From: Streptomyces sp. NBC_00483 | GTDB taxonomy: Bacteria; Actinomycetota; Actinomycetes; Streptomycetales; Streptomycetaceae | NCBI RefSeq assembly: GCF_036013745.1 | Contig: NZ_CP107880.1 | Coordinates: forward strand, 2,852,001-2,916,000 | Direction: 5' to 3' | DNA: 64,000 nt | In this document: piece after piece, positions 49,375 to 57,804 of the stretch | Layout of the letters: every line of letters starts with the position of its first letter | How positions within the stretch are numbered: the stretch's first letter is position 1 | The notes under the pieces: generated by a model | Databases searched by the model: none | What the model was told of the DNA's origin: nothing | The model's input: the letters and a program-made list of their open reading frames with translations, nothing else | Translations under genes and position numbers: made by a program

Positions 49375-50135
49375 GCAGATACGCCACCCTTCGTGTACTT
49401 CTCGTAGCCCTCGGCCTCGAGGGTGTCGGCCAGCTCGGGGCCGCCGGACTCGACGATGCGGCCCGCCGAGAAGACGTGCACGAAGTCCGGCTTGATGTAG
49501 CGCAGGATGCGCGTGTAGTGCGTGATCAGCAGCGTGCCGACCTCGCCGGTCTCGCGGACGCGGTTGACGCCGTCCGAGACCTGGCGCAGGGCGTCGACGT
49601 CGAGGCCGGAGTCGGTCTCGTCGAGGATCGCGATCTTCGGCTTGAGGAGCTCCATCTGGAGGATCTCGTGGCGCTTCTTCTCACCGCCGGAGAAGCCCTC
49701 GTTCACGTTGCGCTCGGCGAAGGCCGGGTCCATCTGGAGGGTCTCCATCGCGCCCTTGACCTCCTTCACCCACGTGCGCAGCTTCGGGGCCTCGCCGCGG
49801 ATCGCGGTGGCCGAGGAGCGCAGGAAGTTGGAGACGGAGACGCCGGGGACCTCGACCGGGTACTGCATGGCGAGGAACATGCCGGCGCGGGCGCGCTCGT
49901 CGACGGACATCTCGAGGACGTCCTCGCCGTCGAGGGTGACGGTGCCCTGCGTGATCGTGTACTTGGGGTGACCCGCGATGGAGTAGGCGAGGGTCGACTT
50001 GCCGGAGCCGTTCGGGCCCATGATGGCGTGCGTCTCGCCCTGCTTCACGGTGAGGTCGACGCCCTTGAGGATCTCCTTCGTGGCGTTGTCGGCCTCGACG
50101 GTGACGTGCAGGTCTCGGATTTCAAGCGTAGCCAT
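49371..50135 (-). CDS. sufC: SufC Fe-S assembly ATPase
   Basis: The 254-residue ABC-type soluble ATPase has Walker A GPNGSGKST, the ABC signature FSGGEKKRHEIL and Walker B IAILDETDSGLD; EGFSGGEKKR and ETDSGLD are SufC hallmarks. It drives conformational changes in the SufB-SufD complex. It lies seven bases after the Rieske-type gene and is coupled to sufS. Confidence 0.96.
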   Translation of the reverse strand: MATLEIRDLHVTVEADNATKEILKGVDLTVKQGETHAIMGPNGSGKSTLAYSIAGHPKYTITQGTVTLDGEDVLEMSVDERARAGMFLAMQYPVEVPGVSVSNFLRSSATAIRGEAPKLRTWVKEVKGAMETLQMDPAFAERNVNEGFSGGEKKRHEILQMELLKPKIAILDETDSGLDVDALRQVSDGVNRVRETGEVGTLLITHYTRILRYIKPDFVHVFSAGRIVESGGPELADTLEAEGYEKYTKGGVSA

Positions 50136-50142
50136 GGGTGTC

Positions 50143-50472
50143 TCAGGACTCCTGGGTGAGGGAGGCGGTGACGTCGACGAGGACGTTGCCCCCTTCGATC
50201 TGTACGGGGTAAACGGGGACGGGGCGCGTGGCGGGAAGGCCGGACGGCTTGCCGGTGCGCAGGTCGAAGGCGGAGCCGTGCAGCCAGCACTCGATCTGGC
50301 AGTCCTCCACCTCGCCCTCGGAGAGCGAGACGTTCGCGTGCGAGCAGATGTCGTTGATCGCGAACACCTCGCCCTCGGTGCGGACGACCGAGACCGGCGT
50401 GCCGTCGAGCTCGACCCGCATGGGGGTGTCGCTCTCCAGCTCGCTGAGGTCACAGGCGCGTACGAAGGCCAT
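50143..50472 (-). CDS. Rieske-type ferredoxin within the suf operon
   Basis: The 109-residue protein has the two Rieske boxes CSHANVSL (Cys-x-His) and CWLHGSAFDL (Cys-x-x-His) that bind a [2Fe-2S] cluster with two His ligands, and a C-terminal ALPATRPVPVYPVQ-like strand. It is similar to small ferredoxins of non-haem dioxygenases. Its ATG overlaps the sufD stop by one base, so it is translated with SufD. It may pass electrons during cluster assembly or repair; this placement is widespread in actinobacteria. Confidence 0.92.
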   Translation of the reverse strand: MAFVRACDLSELESDTPMRVELDGTPVSVVRTEGEVFAINDICSHANVSLSEGEVEDCQIECWLHGSAFDLRTGKPSGLPATRPVPVYPVQIEGGNVLVDVTASLTQES

Positions 50473-51653
50473 CAGACCGTGGCCTCCAGCTCGGCCGCGA
50501 TCTTCTCGAGCAGGCGCTCCTCGATGTCCGGGACACCGATCTGCTGGACCAGTTCGGCGAAGAAGCCGCCGACCACGAGGCGGCGCGCCTCGTCGGCCGG
50601 GATGCCGCGGGCCATCAGGTAGAAGAGCTGCTCGTCGTCGAAGCGGCCGGTCGCCGAGGCGTGGCCCGCGCCGACGATCTCGCCGGTCTCGATCTCGAGG
50701 TTCGGCACCGAGTCGACCCGCGCGCCGTCCGTGAGGACCAGGTTGCGGTTCAGCTCGTACGTGTCCGTGCCCTCGGCGGCGGCCTCGATGAGGACGTCAC
50801 CGATCCACACGGCGTGCGCGTTGTCGCCCTGGAGCGCGCCCTTGTAGACGACGTTGGACTTGCAGTGCGGGGTGGCGTGGTCGACCAGGAGGCGGTGCTC
50901 CTGGTGCTGGCCCGCGTCCGTGAAGTACAGGCCGAAGAGCTCGGCCTCGCCGCCCGTGGACGCGTAGTTCACGCGCGGGTGCAGGCGGACGACGTCGCCA
51001 CCAAAGGTGACGACGACCGACTTGAAGGAGGCGTCGCGGCCGACGAGCGCGTTGTGCTGCGCCACGTGCACGGCCTTGTCGTCCCAGTCCTGCACGGACA
51101 CGACGGTCAGCTTCGCGCCGTCGCCGAGCAGGAAGTCGACGTTGGCGGCGAGCACCGCGTCACCGGTGTGGTCGATGACGACGACGGCCTCGGCGAAGGC
51201 ACCCAGCTCGATGACCTGGTGGCCGTAGGCGACGCCGCCCTCGCCGTGCACGGCGATCCGGATCGGCTCGTCGAGGACGGTCTCCTTGGGCACGGAGACG
51301 ACCGACGCCTGCTCGAACGCGGAGTACGCCTGCGCGGCGACCCGGTCGACGGGCTTGCCGGCCTTGCCGACGCGGGCGTCGTCGCGGCCGACCGACTCGA
51401 CGGTGACGCCGGCCGGGGCCTGGACGTCGACCTTCACGCCGGTGCCGGTCGCGGTGGCGGTGCCGTCGTGCAGCCCGCGCAGCCGCTCCAGCGGCGTGAA
51501 CCGCCACTCCTCCTCACGGCCGTGCGGGACCGCGAAGTCCTGCACGTCGTAGGACGGGGGCGCGCTCATGCGCGTGGCGACGGTCGACTCGGCGGCGACC
51601 GCGATGTTTCCGGTGGTCGTCGACCCCGCCGGGATGTTCTGAGCCTCAGCCAT
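50472..51653 (-). CDS. sufD: SufD Fe-S cluster assembly protein
   Basis: The 393-residue protein has a helical N-terminus (YDVQDFAVPHGREEEWRFTP), then a right-handed parallel beta-helix core and the C-terminal SufBD signature GHASATGRFDDEQLFYLMAR followed by GIPADEARRLVVGGFFAE. It pairs with SufB and SufC to build clusters. It lies 69 bases after sufB and one base overlaps the Rieske-type gene. Confidence 0.95.
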   Translation of the reverse strand: MAEAQNIPAGSTTTGNIAVAAESTVATRMSAPPSYDVQDFAVPHGREEEWRFTPLERLRGLHDGTATATGTGVKVDVQAPAGVTVESVGRDDARVGKAGKPVDRVAAQAYSAFEQASVVSVPKETVLDEPIRIAVHGEGGVAYGHQVIELGAFAEAVVVIDHTGDAVLAANVDFLLGDGAKLTVVSVQDWDDKAVHVAQHNALVGRDASFKSVVVTFGGDVVRLHPRVNYASTGGEAELFGLYFTDAGQHQEHRLLVDHATPHCKSNVVYKGALQGDNAHAVWIGDVLIEAAAEGTDTYELNRNLVLTDGARVDSVPNLEIETGEIVGAGHASATGRFDDEQLFYLMARGIPADEARRLVVGGFFAELVQQIGVPDIEERLLEKIAAELEATV

Positions 51654-51722
51654 GGCTGTCGTAGTGCTCGCTTTCGGTTACGTAAGTGACGTGATGGAGA
51701 AGGCAGTTGGCGGCCCTGGGGG

Positions 51723-53147
51723 CTAGCCGACCGCGCCCTCCATCTGGAGCTCGATCAGCCGGTTGAGCTCGAGCGCGTACTCCATGGGCAGCTCCTTGGC
51801 GATCGGCTCGACGAAGCCGCGCACGATCATCGCCATGGCCTCGAACTCGCTCATGCCTCGGCTCATCAGGTAGAAGAGCTGGTCCTCGGAGACACGGGAG
51901 ACGGTCGCCTCGTGGCCCATGGACACGTCGTCCTCGCGGACGTCGACGTACGGGTACGTGTCGGAGCGCGAGATCGTGTCGACGAGCAGCGCGTCGCACA
52001 GCACGTTGGACTTCGAGCCGTGGGCGCCCTCACCGATCTCGACGAGACCGCGGTACGACGTACGACCGCCGCCGCGCGCCACGGACTTCGAGACGATGTT
52101 GGACGACGTGTTCGGCGCCATGTGGACCATCTTGGAACCGGCGTCCTGGTGCTGGCCCTCGCCCGCGAAGGCGATGGACAGCGTCTCACCCTTGGCGTGC
52201 TCGCCCATCAGGTAGACGGCCGGGTACTTCATGGTGACCTTGGAGCCGATGTTGCCGTCGATCCACTCCATGGTCGCGCCCTCGTACGCCACGGCGCGCT
52301 TGGTGACCAGGTTGTAGACGTTGTTCGACCAGTTCTGGATGGTCGTGTAGCGGCAGCGGGCGCCCTTCTTGACGATGATCTCGACGACCGCGGAGTGCAG
52401 CGAGTCCGACTTGTAGATCGGCGCGGTGCAGCCCTCGACGTAGTGGACGTAGGCGTCCTCGTCGACGATGATCAGCGTCCGCTCGAACTGGCCCATGTTC
52501 TCCGTGTTGATACGGAAGTAGGCCTGGAGCGGGATCTCGACGTGCACGCCCTTCGGCACGTAGATGAAGGAGCCACCCGACCACACGGCGGTGTTCAGCG
52601 ACGCGAACTTGTTGTCGCCGACCGGGATGACGGTGCCGAAGTACTCCTTGAAGAGCTCCGGGTGCTCCTTGAGGGCCGTGTCGGTGTCCATGAAGATGAC
52701 ACCCTGCTCCTCCAGGTCCTCACGGATCTGGTGGTACACGACCTCGGACTCGTACTGGGCCGCGACACCGGCGACGAGGCGCTGCTTCTCCGCCTCGGGG
52801 ATGCCGAGCTTGTCGTACGTGTTCTTGATGTCCTCAGGCAGGTCCTCCCAGGACTCCGCCTGCTTCTCCGTGGAGCGCACGAAGTACTTGATGTTGTCGA
52901 AGTCGATGCCCGACAGGTCCGAGCCCCAGTTCGGCATGGGCTTCTTGCCGAACAGCTTCAGGCCCTTGAGACGGAGCTTGGTCATCCACTCCGGCTCGGA
53001 CTTCTTGGCGGAGATGTCCTTGACGACGTCCTCGTTGATACCGCGCTTGGCAGAGGCGCCGGCCGCGTCCGAGTCCGCCCAGCCGTATTCGTACTTGCCC
53101 AGGCCGTCGAGCTCAGGGTGGGCAGTCTCCTCGATGGGGAGAGTCAT
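51723..53147 (-). CDS. sufB: SufB Fe-S cluster assembly scaffold
   Basis: The protein is 474 residues from ATG 53147, the normal SufB length. It contains [13 protein letters not shown] [20 protein letters not shown], the [20 protein letters not shown] block, [10 protein letters not shown] and [20 protein letters not shown] with conserved Cys residues, and the [21 protein letters not shown]-terminal signature. It is the scaffold on which the cluster forms with SufC and SufD. Its start overlaps the sufR stop by four bases. Confidence 0.96.
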   Translation of the reverse strand: MTLPIEETAHPELDGLGKYEYGWADSDAAGASAKRGINEDVVKDISAKKSEPEWMTKLRLKGLKLFGKKPMPNWGSDLSGIDFDNIKYFVRSTEKQAESWEDLPEDIKNTYDKLGIPEAEKQRLVAGVAAQYESEVVYHQIREDLEEQGVIFMDTDTALKEHPELFKEYFGTVIPVGDNKFASLNTAVWSGGSFIYVPKGVHVEIPLQAYFRINTENMGQFERTLIIVDEDAYVHYVEGCTAPIYKSDSLHSAVVEIIVKKGARCRYTTIQNWSNNVYNLVTKRAVAYEGATMEWIDGNIGSKVTMKYPAVYLMGEHAKGETLSIAFAGEGQHQDAGSKMVHMAPNTSSNIVSKSVARGGGRTSYRGLVEIGEGAHGSKSNVLCDALLVDTISRSDTYPYVDVREDDVSMGHEATVSRVSEDQLFYLMSRGMSEFEAMAMIVRGFVEPIAKELPMEYALELNRLIELQMEGAVG

Positions 53148-53866
53148 GCGGGGTTCCTCCCGGCCGTGCTTGCAGATGCGTTGGTGGTCGTGTTGGGGGT
53201 GTTCTTGGGGATGAACGTCGTGCAGACCCCGTCGCCATGGGCGATGGTGGCCAGTCGCTGTACGTGAGTACCGAGCAGCTGGGAGAACATTTCCGTCTCC
53301 GCCTCGCACAGCTGCGGGAACTGCTCGGCCACGTGGGCGACTGGGCAGTGGTGCTGGCAGAGCTGCTCACCGACCGGTGCGCTACGCGCCGTAGCAGCGT
53401 ACCCGTCCGCGCTCAAGGCCCTCGCCAGGGCCTGGGCGCGCTCTTCGGGGGCTGCCGCCTCGATCGCCGCCTTGTAGGGACCTGCCTGTGCGGCGATCCG
53501 TGCGCGGGCGAAGGAGACGAGCGCCTCGTCGCCGCCGGCCTGCTCCTTGATCCAGCGGAGCGCTTCCGCGGCGAGCTTGTCGTAGGACTGGTCGAAGGCG
53601 TCCCGGCCGCAGTCGGTCAGCGCGAACACCTTGGCGGGGCGACCGCGGGTGCGGGCCCCGTAGACACGCTGGTCCCTGGGCTCCACGACCTTGTCCGCTC
53701 CCAGTGCGTCGAGGTGGCGGCGTACGGCGGCCTGGGTGAGGCCGAGGCGCGCTGCCAGCTCGGCGACGGTGGACGGGCCGTGGTCCAGGATGGAGCGCGC
53801 GACACGGTTGCGGGTGGACCGCTCCCCGGTCGCGAGCTCCTCAGGGACCTCGCCAACGTTTTTCAC
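53144..53866 (-). CDS. sufR: SufR-type iron-sulfur winged-helix regulator
   Basis: The protein is 240 residues from GTG 53866. The winged helix is [20 protein letters not shown] then [20 protein letters not shown]; the C-terminal part has the cluster-binding Cys set [20 protein letters not shown]. It is expected to repress the suf operon when its cluster is intact. The frame is open to 53938 (ATG 53935), but that extension has no ribosome-binding site, would include a TTA codon, and is not family-like. Two palindromes (53866-53879 and 53937-53954) flank this leader. Confidence 0.88.
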   Translation of the reverse strand: MKNVGEVPEELATGERSTRNRVARSILDHGPSTVAELAARLGLTQAAVRRHLDALGADKVVEPRDQRVYGARTRGRPAKVFALTDCGRDAFDQSYDKLAAEALRWIKEQAGGDEALVSFARARIAAQAGPYKAAIEAAAPEERAQALARALSADGYAATARSAPVGEQLCQHHCPVAHVAEQFPQLCEAETEMFSQLLGTHVQRLATIAHGDGVCTTFIPKNTPNTTTNASASTAGRNPA

Positions 53867-53879
53867 AACGCCATTGTTG
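53866..53879. promoter_or_regulatory. CAAC-N6-GTTG repeat at the sufR start
   Basis: CAAC-GCCATT-GTTG matches the inverted-repeat form reported for cyanobacterial SufR sites. It abuts the chosen GTG start codon, well placed for autorepression. Confidence 0.5.
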
Positions 53880-53936
53880 CGTAATTCCTCAGACCCTGAC
53901 AAGCGCGGCGGTGATCGGCGCTCGGTGCCGTACATC

Positions 53937-53954
53937 ACTTAGGTGAACCTAAGT
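53937..53954. promoter_or_regulatory. Perfect palindrome upstream of sufR
   Basis: ACTTAGGT-GA-ACCTAAGT has 8-base arms and the TTAGGT/ACCTAA edges of actinobacterial iron boxes with a shorter centre. It lies about 70 bases before sufR and 140 bases before the divergent acetyltransferase start, so it could be a DtxR/IdeR-type or SufR site. Confidence 0.55.
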
Positions 53955-54094
53955 CATTACGTGCCGTGACCTGCGGAAACGATCTTTGATCGATCGGAAC
54001 GCAGGTCGGACCGCCTATCGGGCCGCTCATGCGGGAAAGGCCCACGCCGACTAATTCCGTGGCGCCCGGACACCCCCGCGAGGACACTCTCTCC

Positions 54095-54886
54095 ATGCCC
54101 ACACCCCTCCCGACCGGCCCACTCGTCACGCAGGCGTCCCTCACGGCGGATCTCCGGGCGCTCGGCGTCCGATCGGGCGACACCCTCCTCGTCCACACCT
54201 CCCTCAGCAGCCTCGGCTGGGTGAACGGCGGAGCCGTCGCGGTCGTCCGCGCCCTCCTCGACGCGCTCGGTACCGAGGGCACCCTCGTCGTACCGACGCA
54301 GTCCGCGGACATCTCGGACCCGGCCGAGTGGAGCCGCCCGCCGGTCCCGCGCGCGTGGTGGGAGACGATCCGGGCGACCATGCCCGCGTACGACCCGGCG
54401 AGCACGCCCACGCGGGGCGTCGGCGTCGTCCCGGAGGCCGTACGGACCTGGCCGGGGGCCCTGCGCAGCGCGCACCCGCAGACGTCCTTCGCGGCGCTCG
54501 GACCGTGCGCCGCCACGGTGACCGAGGGGCACGCGGTCGACTGCCGGCTCGGCGAGCACAGCCCGCTGGCACGCCTGGAGGAACTGCACGCGCGCGTGCT
54601 GCTCCTGGGCGCCGGATACGAGGCGTGTACGGGCTTCCACCTGGCCGAGTACCGCGTCCCGGGCGGCCACGAGGACGCCGGGCGGCCGGGGCCCCACGGC
54701 TGGGAACACGTGCGCGAGGTGGCGATCGACTCCGACCGGTTCGACGAGCTGGGCGCCGCCTTCGAGCGCGACACCCCGGTCGTCCGCGGCCGGGTCGGCG
54801 CCGCCGAGGCCCGCCTCTTCCCGCTCGCGGACGCCGTGGCCTACGCGGAGAAGTGGCTGCCCGCGCACCGCCCCGCCGCCGTTTGA
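54095..54886 (+). CDS. Aminoglycoside N(3)-acetyltransferase-family protein
   Basis: The protein is 263 residues from ATG 54095. AAC(3) blocks are evident: [35 protein letters not shown], then [56 protein letters not shown] and [12 protein letters not shown]. The enzyme class acetylates the 3-amino group of aminoglycosides using acetyl-CoA. It is a single gene divergent from sufR and upstream of an exporter pair, so it may be a chromosomal cousin rather than an acquired resistance gene. An in-frame ATG at 54029 is less likely; GAGGA lies 10 bases before 54095. Confidence 0.87.
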   Translation: MPTPLPTGPLVTQASLTADLRALGVRSGDTLLVHTSLSSLGWVNGGAVAVVRALLDALGTEGTLVVPTQSADISDPAEWSRPPVPRAWWETIRATMPAYDPASTPTRGVGVVPEAVRTWPGALRSAHPQTSFAALGPCAATVTEGHAVDCRLGEHSPLARLEELHARVLLLGAGYEACTGFHLAEYRVPGGHEDAGRPGPHGWEHVREVAIDSDRFDELGAAFERDTPVVRGRVGAAEARLFPLADAVAYAEKWLPAHRPAAV

Positions 54887-54938
54887 CCGGTCCGCGGCCT
54901 TCTTGCGCCCCGCGCGTCCGGGAGCCGCGCCGCGTCCC

Positions 54939-54944
54939 TAGACT
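54939..54944 (+). promoter_or_regulatory. -10 element of the exporter ATPase (leaderless)
   Basis: TAGACT ends eight bases before ATG 54953 and there is no Shine-Dalgarno site in between, so transcription should start at or beside the start codon. Confidence 0.5.
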
Positions 54945-54952
54945 TGCCCACC

Positions 54953-55873
54953 ATGCGAAGTGAGCCAGTCGTCCACATCACCGGTCTGGTGAAGCGGTAC
55001 GGATCCAAGACCGCGGTCGACGGCCTCGACCTCACGGCTGCCCCCGGCATCACGGCCGTCCTCGGCCCCAACGGCGCGGGCAAGACCACCACGATCGAGA
55101 CCTGCGAGGGCTACCGCAGGCCGGACTCCGGCACCGTCCGGGTCCTCGGCCTCGACCCGGTCAAGCAGGCCTCCGCGCTGCGCCCCCGGATCGGCGTCAT
55201 GCTGCAGTCCGGCGGCGTCTACTCCGGCGCCCGCGCCGACGAAATGCTCCGCCACATCGCCAAGCTGCACGCCCGTCCGCTCGATGTGAACGCCCTCATC
55301 GAGCGCCTGGGACTCGGCAGCTGCGGCCGCACCACCTACCGGCGCCTGTCCGGCGGCCAGCAGCAGCGGCTCGCGCTCGCCATGGCCGTCGTGGGCCGGC
55401 CCGAGCTCGTCTTCCTCGACGAGCCGACCGCGGGCCTCGACCCGCAGGCCCGGCACGCCACCTGGGACCTGGTGCGGGACCTGCGCGCCGACGGCGTCTC
55501 CGTCATCCTCACCACGCACTACATGGACGAGGCGGAACAGCTCGCCGACGACGTGGCGATCGTCGACGCCGGCAAGGTCATCACGCAGGGCTCCCCCGAG
55601 CAGCTGTGCAAGGGCGGCGCCGAGAACACGCTCCGCTTCTCCGGGCGTCCTGGGCTCGACGTGGCCTCGCTCCTCAAGGCCCTGCCCGCCGACGCCGCGG
55701 CCGTCGAGCTCACCCCCGGCTCCTACCGCGTCAGCGGCAAGGTCGACCCCCAGCTCCTCGCGACGGTCACCTCCTGGTGCGCCCAGCACGGCGTGATGCC
55801 GGAGAAGATCTCCGTCGAGCGGCACACCCTCGAAGACGTATTCCTGGAAATGACCGGGCGGGAACTGCGCTGA
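54953..55873 (+). CDS. ABC exporter ATP-binding protein (drug/ABC-2 type)
   Basis: This 306-residue ATPase has Walker A GPNGAGKTTTIE, signature LSGGQQQRLALAMAV, Walker B LVFLDEPTAGLDP and the switch His TTHYMDEAEQLADD. A C-terminal extension after residue 210 is typical of DrrA-like exporters. The following permease overlaps by one base (TGATG). The ATG at 54953 has a -10 element directly upstream and is probably read from a leaderless message; TTG 54944 is an alternative. Confidence 0.92.
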   Translation: MRSEPVVHITGLVKRYGSKTAVDGLDLTAAPGITAVLGPNGAGKTTTIETCEGYRRPDSGTVRVLGLDPVKQASALRPRIGVMLQSGGVYSGARADEMLRHIAKLHARPLDVNALIERLGLGSCGRTTYRRLSGGQQQRLALAMAVVGRPELVFLDEPTAGLDPQARHATWDLVRDLRADGVSVILTTHYMDEAEQLADDVAIVDAGKVITQGSPEQLCKGGAENTLRFSGRPGLDVASLLKALPADAAAVELTPGSYRVSGKVDPQLLATVTSWCAQHGVMPEKISVERHTLEDVFLEMTGRELR

Positions 55874-56685
55874 TGAGCACGAATGGAGCTGCGCCGATGA
55901 GCGCCACCGAGACCCAGCGCGGCACCGGTACGTACGCACCGAGCCCCGGAGCCGCCCCGCTCCCCCGCATGATCGCGACCCAGGCCGCGCTCGAGACGAA
56001 GATGCTGCTGCGCAACGGCGAACAGCTGCTGCTCACGGTCGTCATCCCGACGCTGCTGCTCGTGCTGTTCTCGGCGGTCGACATCGTCGACACGGGTTCC
56101 GGCAAAGCCGTCGACTTCCTCGCCCCCGGCATCCTCGCGCTGGCCGTGATGTCCACGGCCTTCACCGGCCAGGCCATCGCCACCGGCTTCGAGCGGCGCT
56201 ACGGGGTCCTCAAGCGGCTCGGCGCCTCTCCGCTGCCGCGCTGGGGGCTGATGACGGCGAAGACGCTCTCGGTTCTGGTCACCGAGGTGCTCCAGGTCGT
56301 CCTCCTCACGGTCATCGCGTTCGCGCTCGGCTGGTCCCCGCACGGGAACCCGTTCGCCGTTCTCCTCCTCCTGGTGCTCGGCACGGCGGCGTTCTCCGGT
56401 CTCGGTCTCCTGATGGCGGGCACGCTCAAGGCGGAGGCCACGCTGGCCGCGGCGAACCTCGTCTTTCTGCTCCTCCTGGTCGGCGGCGGCGTCATCGTGC
56501 CGCTCGACAAGTTCCCCGACGCGGCCCAGTCGGTCCTCGGCCTGCTGCCCATCTCGGCGCTCTCCGACGGCCTGCGGGACGTGCTGCAGCACGGTGCGGC
56601 GATGCCGTGGGGCGACCTGGGGATCCTGGCCGTCTGGGCGGTCGTGGGGCTGGGCGCGGCGGGGCGCTTCTTCCGCTGGGAGTGA
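55873..56685 (+). CDS. ABC-2-type exporter permease
   Basis: The protein has 270 residues from ATG 55873 and about six helices (LLLTVVIPTLLLVLFSAVDI, ILALAVMSTAFTGQAIATGF, VLLTVIAFALGW, AANLVFLLLLVGGGVIVPLD). The FERRYGVLKRLGASPLPRW loop is typical of DrrB-like ABC-2 permeases. With the ATPase it forms an exporter of unknown cargo, perhaps a drug or lipid. ATG 55897 with GGAG eight bases upstream is an alternative start. It precedes ctaA on the same strand by 98 bases. Confidence 0.9.
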   Translation: MSTNGAAPMSATETQRGTGTYAPSPGAAPLPRMIATQAALETKMLLRNGEQLLLTVVIPTLLLVLFSAVDIVDTGSGKAVDFLAPGILALAVMSTAFTGQAIATGFERRYGVLKRLGASPLPRWGLMTAKTLSVLVTEVLQVVLLTVIAFALGWSPHGNPFAVLLLLVLGTAAFSGLGLLMAGTLKAEATLAAANLVFLLLLVGGGVIVPLDKFPDAAQSVLGLLPISALSDGLRDVLQHGAAMPWGDLGILAVWAVVGLGAAGRFFRWE

Positions 56686-56771
56686 GCGCGCGGCAGGCCC
56701 GCGGGAGCGTAACTTGCGTCACAGATGGCCCAGTTACGTCCCCCTCGTGAAGCCGTGCACAAGCGGCCGCC

Positions 56772-56777
56772 TACGAT
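56772..56777 (+). promoter_or_regulatory. -10 element of ctaA (leaderless)
   Basis: TACGAT ends six bases before the GTG start at 56784, with no ribosome-binding site between them. Confidence 0.4.
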
Positions 56778-56783
56778 GGGCCC

Positions 56784-57779
56784 GTGCCAAAGCTGACCCC
56801 CACCGACGCCGCGCGGGCGCTGCGCAATCCGCTCGCCTTCATCGCCGAGTACTGGACTCCCACTCAGCGGACCGTCCAGCGCGCGGCCATGTCCGCCGTC
56901 GTCATGACGGTGCTCATCGTCTGCACCGGCGGCGCCGTGCGCCTGACCGGCTCGGGCCTCGGCTGCCCGACCTGGCCCAAGTGCACCGACCAGTCGCTGA
57001 CCGCGACGAGCGAGATGGGCTTCCACGGAGCCATCGAGTTCGGCAACCGCATGCTCACCTACGTGCTGTGCGCCGCGGTCGGCTGGGCGATCATCGCCGC
57101 CCGCTCGCAGAAGCCGTGGCGGCGCACGGTGACCCGGCTCGGCTGGGCCCAGTTCTGGATCGTGATGGGCAACGCGGTGCTCGGCGGCATCGTCGTCCTG
57201 GTCGGCCTCAACCCGTACACGGTGGCGGCCCACTTCGTCCTGACCACCACCCTGCTCACGGTCGCCGTCGTGATGTGGCAGCGCACCCGTGAGGGCGACT
57301 CCGAGCCGCGCCCGCTGGTCGGCAAGGCCATCAAGCAGCTGGTCTGGGCCCTGGTCGCGGCGGCGGCGCTGCTGATCCTCGTCGGCACGGTGGTGACCGG
57401 CGCGGGCCCGCACGCGGGCGACTCCAGCGACGTCCACCGGATGCCGCTGGACTGGGAGACGGTCGCGAAGGTGCACGCGGTCCTGGCCTGGATCGTGGTG
57501 ACGCTGACCTTCGCGCTGTGGTTCGTCCTGAAGGCGGTCGACGCCCCCAAGGGCCCGCTGCACCGCACCCGCGACCTGTTCCTGATCCTGCTCGCGCAGG
57601 GCGTCATCGGCTACGTCCAGTACTTCACGGACCTGCCGGAGATCCTGGTCGGCCTGCACATGCTGGGCTCGGCGCTGGTGTGGATCGGGGTGGTGCGCGT
57701 GGTGCTCTCGCTGCGCGAACGCCCGGTGTCGGAGCCGGATCTCCTGTCGAAGCCGGGCCAGGAACTCTCGGCGGTCTGA
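56784..57779 (+). CDS. ctaA: Haem A synthase (COX15/CtaA)
   Basis: The 331-residue protein has eight helices and the conserved His residues of the two haem sites: FHGAIEFGNRMLTY, AHFVLTTTLLTVAVVM, KVHAVLAWIVVTLT and GLHMLGSALVWIGVV. The first loop has GCPTWPKC, the paired Cys of the bacterial enzyme. It oxidises haem O to haem A for cytochrome aa3 oxidase. The GTG start lies just after a -10 element, so the transcript is probably leaderless. ctaB lies 1.6 kb away on the other strand. Confidence 0.94.
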   Translation: MPKLTPTDAARALRNPLAFIAEYWTPTQRTVQRAAMSAVVMTVLIVCTGGAVRLTGSGLGCPTWPKCTDQSLTATSEMGFHGAIEFGNRMLTYVLCAAVGWAIIAARSQKPWRRTVTRLGWAQFWIVMGNAVLGGIVVLVGLNPYTVAAHFVLTTTLLTVAVVMWQRTREGDSEPRPLVGKAIKQLVWALVAAAALLILVGTVVTGAGPHAGDSSDVHRMPLDWETVAKVHAVLAWIVVTLTFALWFVLKAVDAPKGPLHRTRDLFLILLAQGVIGYVQYFTDLPEILVGLHMLGSALVWIGVVRVVLSLRERPVSEPDLLSKPGQELSAV

Positions 57780-57804
57780 CGCCCCCGTACGGGTTCGGGA
57801 ACGC

